DNA of 8,715 nt from an uncultured Acidimicrobiia bacterium. GTDB taxonomy: Bacteria > Actinomycetota > Acidimicrobiia > Spongiisociales > Spongiisociaceae. The notes beneath the pieces were generated by a model, which was given only the letters and a program-made list of their open reading frames with translations, did not search any database and had not been told where the DNA came from. The DNA lies in assembly GCA_937900165.1 (NCBI GenBank), contig CALCCX010000330.1, positions 1-8,715 on the forward strand. Reading direction: 5' to 3'. Of this stretch, positions 4,919-8,715 are shown in pieces (positions within the stretch are counted from its first letter, which is position 1; every line of letters starts with the position of its first letter). The position numbers and the translations under genes were made by a program.

Positions 4919-6358
4919 CTAGGCTTCGGGAAGCAGCTGGCGGATCACGTCGAGGGCCGTGTACGACTCGGCTCCTGGAGCCAGGAACCTCGCCACGTTG
5001 GCCACCTCGTCGCCGGAAGTGACCAGAGTGGGTTCGATCTCGCCGTTTTTTTGCACCTGAGGTAGCCCAATGTTTGCCATGAGCGCGGTGCAGAGACATT
5101 TTCGGCCGACGGTGTCCTCAATCGCCCCGCCCTTGCGTAAGAAGTCCTCGACCGGTTCGGATGGACAACGCCACCCCATCCGACCGTCTTCCCTCCGATA
5201 GGCAGTGCGCAAATATCCGAGGTCACACGAGCGAAGTCTCCTGGCGTACACATCCGCGTCCGACAGCGTGTCGTCCACGACCACGACCTTGAAAGGAAAG
5301 CCAGAGGGCGAGGCAACCGGATCCGTGAAGACCTTTGCCTTGGACTCTCGACTGAGCTCCAGAACCTGGCGCTTGACTTCAGGCGCGAACCCTGATTCCT
5401 CGCAATAAGCGAACGGTGTACCAACCTGAACGCCAGTAGCACCTGTATCCAACGCTTCGCGGATTCGGTCTGGATGTGAGTACCCGCCGGCCAACCAAAA
5501 GGGCAGTCCGACCCCTTTGATGACTTCGAGATCTGGAACATCTCGCTCGCCGTAGATCGGCTCACCCGCGGCGTCGACCTGCAATTTGCCTCGAGGTGGA
5601 GCGTTGTGACCTCCGGCGGTTGGGTACTCGACGATGAATCCGTCGACCGGGACTTCTATCTTGCGAGCGAGCATCACTGCGAGAACATGAGAAGAGATGA
5701 TTGCCAGAAATGCGGGTCGCTTGACCGTGGAGACGGCGTCTTCCATCACACCGGCGGGATCGAAATGGGCGACGAAATTGTCATCTCGTTCTGCGCCTTT
5801 TACATCGAGCTTGAGTTCGACCGCATCGCCCTTGGCGAGTTTGTCGAGGATCGCAGGAATGGCCCTCGGAATCCCGGCACCCATCAACATGTAGTCGACG
5901 CCTGCCAACATCGCGCCATAGATCGATGACAGGGTTGGCGCCTGCAACTTCTCGAGATAGTTGATCCCGACCAGCCCGGCGTGGCCCTCTCTGGCCAGAT
6001 AGACCTCGACGAAATTGGCCGCAACGATCAAATCTTCGAGATTGCGAGAAGGTTTGTCCCGCTTGGTCGACGTCAGCTTGAATCTCTGGTCGGCTTCCTT
6101 GCCGCCCTCGATGAAGTAGCGGGCAAGGATGCGGTCCGCCACGCCTGGAACGGGAAATGCGGCCAGGGCGCGCCTGGTGTGCCCGCCCGGATCGCCAGAC
6201 TCGAGGCGCCTCGCCATCACCGTATCGAGGCAAATGCCGGAAACGACACCGAGGTGTCCTGCCTGGGAAACGGCCTTGGCCAAGCGCCAATCTGAGACGC
6301 CGATACCCATGCCGCCTTGAATCAGGACTGGCAACTCGTGGTCGGTTGTGGACAGCAT
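4919..6358 (-). CDS. Nitronate monooxygenase-like FMN-dependent oxidoreductase, long form
   Basis: This 479-residue protein belongs to the 2-nitropropane dioxygenase/nitronate monooxygenase superfamily, FMN TIM-barrel enzymes that oxidise alkyl nitronates; related proteins act as enoyl reductases. Visible barrel motifs are VLIQGGMGIGVSDWRLA (11-27), the phosphate-binding N-terminal strand; EYPTAGGHNAPPRG (244-257), where H251 matches the family's catalytic GGH histidine; LAGGYSHP (289-296); and GVQVGTPFAYCEESGF (309-324), part of the FMN phosphate site. It is longer than the 320-380 residues of ordinary members. Residues beyond about 340 form an extension with MGWRCPSEPVEDF and GRKCLCTALMANIGLPQ, including a Cys-Leu-Cys at 421-423. 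I recall related long proteins with this tail, usually named nitronate monooxygenase without biochemical proof. The true substrate is open. The ATG at 6358 has GGAGG six bases upstream. It is divergent from the flavoprotein gene at 6523, with no signal peptide, so it should be cytoplasmic. Confidence 0.88.
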   Translation of the reverse strand: MLSTTDHELPVLIQGGMGIGVSDWRLAKAVSQAGHLGVVSGICLDTVMARRLESGDPGGHTRRALAAFPVPGVADRILARYFIEGGKEADQRFKLTSTKRDKPSRNLEDLIVAANFVEVYLAREGHAGLVGINYLEKLQAPTLSSIYGAMLAGVDYMLMGAGIPRAIPAILDKLAKGDAVELKLDVKGAERDDNFVAHFDPAGVMEDAVSTVKRPAFLAIISSHVLAVMLARKIEVPVDGFIVEYPTAGGHNAPPRGKLQVDAAGEPIYGERDVPDLEVIKGVGLPFWLAGGYSHPDRIREALDTGATGVQVGTPFAYCEESGFAPEVKRQVLELSRESKAKVFTDPVASPSGFPFKVVVVDDTLSDADVYARRLRSCDLGYLRTAYRREDGRMGWRCPSEPVEDFLRKGGAIEDTVGRKCLCTALMANIGLPQVQKNGEIEPTLVTSGDEVANVARFLAPGAESYTALDVIRQLLPEA

Positions 6359-6364
6359 ATGGGG

Positions 6365-6369
6365 CCTCC
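6365..6369 (-). promoter_or_regulatory. Ribosome binding site of the nitronate monooxygenase-like gene
   Basis: GGAGG on the minus strand, six bases before the ATG at 6358, supports that start. The first conserved barrel strand begins about ten residues later, as is normal for the family. Confidence 0.7.
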
Positions 6370-6372
6370 GCC

Positions 6373-6388
6373 GGCAACAACTGTTGCC
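6373..6388. promoter_or_regulatory. Dyad in the divergent intergenic region, possible operator
   Basis: GGCAACA and TGTTGCC are perfect 7-base inverted arms separated by AC. The dyad lies between the divergent nitronate monooxygenase-like and dimethylglycine dehydrogenase-like genes, directly upstream of the first gene's ribosome binding site. There it could bind a dimeric repressor acting on one or both genes. No regulator gene is in the window, and a 14-base dyad can occur by chance. Confidence 0.35.
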
Positions 6389-6469
6389 CGCCTGGATGCT
6401 CGGTTCCCTGATGATGGCACGACCGGGGGCTTTTGCCGATCCAGAATGGATGTGCGCCTCCTGGCCCAG

Positions 6470-6500
6470 TTGCCCGCCAGCAGCCCAGGTTGGCTACATT
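6470..6500 (+). promoter_or_regulatory. Weak candidate promoter for the flavoprotein gene
   Basis: TTGCCC at 6470-6475 and TACATT at 6495-6500 could be -35 and -10 boxes, but the 19-base spacer is longer than the optimum. Transcription would begin around 6506, just ahead of the ribosome binding site at 6513. Confidence 0.2.
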
Positions 6501-6512
6501 CGATATTTCTAT

Positions 6513-6518
6513 GGGAGG
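6513..6518 (+). promoter_or_regulatory. Ribosome binding site selecting the ATG at 6523
   Basis: GGGAGG lies four bases before the ATG at 6523. The in-frame GTG-type extension back to 6433 and the ATG at 6511 have no such site. They would also add residues in front of the FAD-binding strand, which normally begins at the N-terminus. Confidence 0.65.
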
Positions 6519-6522
6519 CGAG

Positions 6523-8544
6523 ATGAAATCTCAGTACCGGGTGGTTGTGGTCGGTGGTGGCGTCGTCGGTGCGAGCGTGCTGTATCACCTCGCGAAATTG
6601 GGCTGGACGGAGGTCGCGATCGTTGAGCGTGAAGTTCTGACCGCCGGCTCGAGTTGGCATGCGGCCGGCGGGTTTCACGCACTCAACGCCGACCCGAATA
6701 TCGCCTCGTTGCAGGCCTACACGATCGATTTGCTGGCCGATATCCAAGAGGAGTCAGGCCAGGATGTGGGCCTGCACATGACTGGTGGTATCTCCGTGGC
6801 ATCGTCGCCAGAGCGCTGGGAGTGGTTGCAGGCGGCCTTTCGAGTGTTCCAATCGACCGGTATCGATGATGTGAGGCTGATCGGGCCAGACGAGATCAAG
6901 GAGCGGTGTCCGATCGTCAGCGTGCATGATGTGTTGGGCGGTCTGTGGGCGGATCGCCACGGCCACATCGACCCTTCGGCGGTTGTGCACGCCTACGCAA
7001 AGGCGGCCAGACTCCGAGGCGCCGACGTGATAGAACACAACCGGGTCGTCGATCTCAACCCGCGACCAGACGGATCCTGGGACGTGGTGACCGAACAGGG
7101 AACCATCGTCGCCGAGCATGTGGTAAACGCAGGCGGCCTGTGGGCCAAACAAGTTGGGCGTATGGCGGGGGTGGAGCTCCCGGTGTCGCCCCTGGAACAC
7201 CATTTTCTGATCACGGAGGCGATTCCGGAGATCGAGGCGCTCGACTTCGAGGTTCCGATGATCGTTGACCTCGAAGGCTTCACTTATAGCCGCCAGGAGC
7301 TCAATGGTCTGCTGATCGGGATCTACGAACTTCAACACAAACACTGGAACATGGACGGCGCGCCCTGGAACTACGGGCTCGAATTGATTCCGCCAGACCT
7401 CGATCGCATCACCGACGAGCTGGCCTTCGCCATGTCCCGTTTCCCGGCCCTCGAAAACGTCGGCATCAGCCGCTGGGTCAACGGCGCTTTCACTTTCTCG
7501 CCAGATGGGAATCCGCTCGTTGGTCCGGTTCCAGGCTTGCGCAACTACTGGTCTGCGTGTGCCGTCATGGCCGGCTTCCTGCAGGGGGGTGGGGTGGGCA
7601 AGGCACTGTCGGAGTGGATCGTCGATGGTGAGCCGGAGGAAGACGTGTTTGGAATGGACGTGGCCCGGTTCGGTCCGTACGCGGAGAACCGTGAATACAT
7701 CCGCCAGATGACCGGGCAGTTCTACTCGCGTCGTTTCGTAATGGACTACCCCAACGAGCAACTCTGGGGAGGCAGGCCGCTACGGGTGCCCCCTGCCTAT
7801 GACGCCATGACCGAAGCGGGTGCGCAGTGGGGCGTTTCGTGGGGTCTCGAAGCTCCGATCTTTTTTGCCCCGAAGTCTTTTGAAGAGATACCGACCCTGC
7901 GACGGTCCAACGCCTTTGACATCGTTGGGGAGGAATGTCGCAGAGTGCGTTCGGATGTCGGCATTCTCGACATCTCCAGTTTCTCTCGATATGAGGTGAC
8001 TGGACCGGGTGCCGAGCAATGGCTGGACAGGCTCATGTCGACCAAGTTGCCTGCCCCTGGCCAGGTCAAGCTGGCCGTGATGCTCGGCCACGACGGCCGC
8101 CTCAAGGGCGATCTGACCCTGTTGAACTGGGGAGACGGCACCTGGTGGATCATGGGTTCGTACTATCTGCGCGCCTGGCACATGCGCTGGTTCAACGACC
8201 ATCTGGACGACGGCGTGGCTGTGCGGGACGTCACCGACGATGTGGTCGGCTTCTCGTTGTCAGGGCCGGAGTCTCGACGGCTCCTCCAGCGGGTCACACT
8301 GGACGACGTCTCCGATGAGGCGATGGGGTTCATGGAATGCCGTGAGATCGACGTGGGCCTGATCCGGTCCAAGGTCGGCCGGCTTTCGGTCACGGGTGAG
8401 CTCGGTTACGAAATCCATTGCTCTGCGGCGGAACATATTGCCCTGAGGAGGACGCTCCTGGAGGCAGGCGAGGATCTCGGCGCGATCGAGTATGGGTACA
8501 AGGCGTTGGTGTCCCTGCGGATCGAAAAGAGCTTCGGGATCTGG
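6523..8544 (+). CDS. Dimethylglycine/sarcosine dehydrogenase-type FAD protein with GcvT-like domain, 3' truncated
   Basis: The first 674 codons of a gene are present; the family is usually 800-870 residues, and the rest is lost at the adapter. These enzymes oxidatively demethylate dimethylglycine or sarcosine and can pass the one-carbon unit to tetrahydrofolate bound by the GcvT-like domain. The FAD-binding DAO domain spans about 5-365: GGGVVG (11-16), a ribose-binding acid in IVER (E35), and SSWHAAGG, where H46 aligns with the histidine that binds FAD covalently in dimethylglycine dehydrogenase. The FAO_M linker (about 380-450) contains GQFYSRRFVMDYPNEQ. The GcvT-like domain starts at about 460, with VGILDISSFSRYEVTGPGA (479-497), KGDLTLLNW (528-536), GELGYEIH (625-632) and ALVSLRIEKSFG (661-672). 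The C-terminal GcvT barrel is missing. Substrate cannot be decided from sequence. There is no signal peptide, so it is cytoplasmic. Residues RSEEHTSELQSH after W674 are translated adapter and must be removed. Confidence 0.92.
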
Positions 8545-8610
8545 AGATCGGAAGAGCACACGTCTGAACTCCAGTCACACTGATATATCTCGTATGCCGT
8601 CTTCTGCTTG
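8545..8610. other. Illumina TruSeq P7 adapter with index (contamination)
   Basis: AGATCGGAAGAGC opens the adapter at 8545. The index ACTGATAT is at 8579-8586, and the P7 flow-cell sequence ends GCCGTCTTCTGCTTG at 8610. It is the exact reverse complement of 99-164. The apparent stop codon of the preceding reading frame at 8581-8583 lies inside the adapter index. Confidence 0.98.
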
Positions 8611-8715
8611 AAAAAAAAAATTAACACATTTTTTTTTTTTTTCTTTTCTCCTTTTTTCTTCCCTCCTCATCACCCACACCATTACATTTCTCCCACGTTC
8701 ATCATCACTACCTTC
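8611..8715. other. Low-complexity sequencing junk, not genomic
   Basis: Ten A follow the adapter end, and then T/C-rich noise runs to the end of the contig. This is the mirror image of positions 1-98 and is typical of base calling past the end of a short library fragment. No gene or repeat of biological meaning is here. Confidence 0.93.

Noticed and set aside
6754..7761. Minus-strand open frame of 335 codons.
   Set aside because: It is antisense to the FAD domain of the dehydrogenase, is Arg/His rich, and shows no family motif.
165..8544. A new defence or biosynthetic system.
   Set aside because: The genes are divergent or separately transcribed housekeeping-type enzymes plus one orphan ATPase and a relic toxin. 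Nothing shows a co-oriented multi-gene module, array or reverse transcriptase.
99..8610. A perfect 66-base terminal inverted repeat flanking the whole 8.4-kb insert, like a large transposon or linear plasmid.
   Set aside because: Both arms are the complete Illumina P7 adapter with the same index, so the symmetry comes from the library and not from biology.

Overview
Both ends of this window are artificial. Positions 1-98 and 8611-8715 are low-complexity read junk. Positions 99-164 and 8545-8610 are a complete Illumina TruSeq P7 adapter in opposite orientations, with the same 8-base index (ACTGATAT). The biological insert is therefore about 165-8544, and the genes at both ends are cut by the adapters rather than ending naturally.

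The insert looks like ordinary chromosome from a moderately GC-rich bacterium. An uncultured actinobacterium is my best guess, from the look of the proteins, an Sec-exported UshA-type nucleotidase, a MazF-like relic of a form common in actinobacteria, and one apparently leaderless start. This assignment is an inference and is weak. There are no rRNA, tRNA, CRISPR, phage or transposase sequences.

Layout from left to right. (1) The 3' end of a plus-strand gene (165-393) encodes an unidentified, possibly exported, pilin-like C-terminus. (2) A minus-strand block (449-2532) holds a DUF4143 AAA ATPase, then an unlisted 5'-truncated mazF/pemK toxin relic (1082-1297), then a four-helix membrane protein of unknown function. 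The DUF4143 gene has a -10 box six bases before its ATG. (3) A 370-base intergenic region (2533-2900) carries two strong perfect hairpins at 2695-2725 and 2841-2882, with a possible 43-codon reading frame between them. (4) A minus-strand secreted metallophosphatase/5'-nucleotidase (2901-4610) starts at TTG behind a strong Shine-Dalgarno sequence. (5) A gene-free spacer follows at 4626-4918. (6) A divergent pair comes last: a long nitronate monooxygenase-like FMN enzyme (4919-6358, minus), and a dimethylglycine/sarcosine dehydrogenase-type flavoprotein with a GcvT-like folate domain (from 6523, plus) that is cut by the right adapter after residue 674. A 7-bp dyad at 6373-6388 lies between them and could be an operator.

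Functionally, the right half points to nucleotide salvage outside the membrane and to flavin-dependent oxidation of small nitrogen compounds, such as methylated glycines and nitronates. The left half is a degraded toxin next to an orphan ATPase. I do not see a convincing new multi-gene system. The most useful observations are the adapter boundaries, the hidden mazF relic with the adjacent DUF4143 gene, and the paired hairpins.
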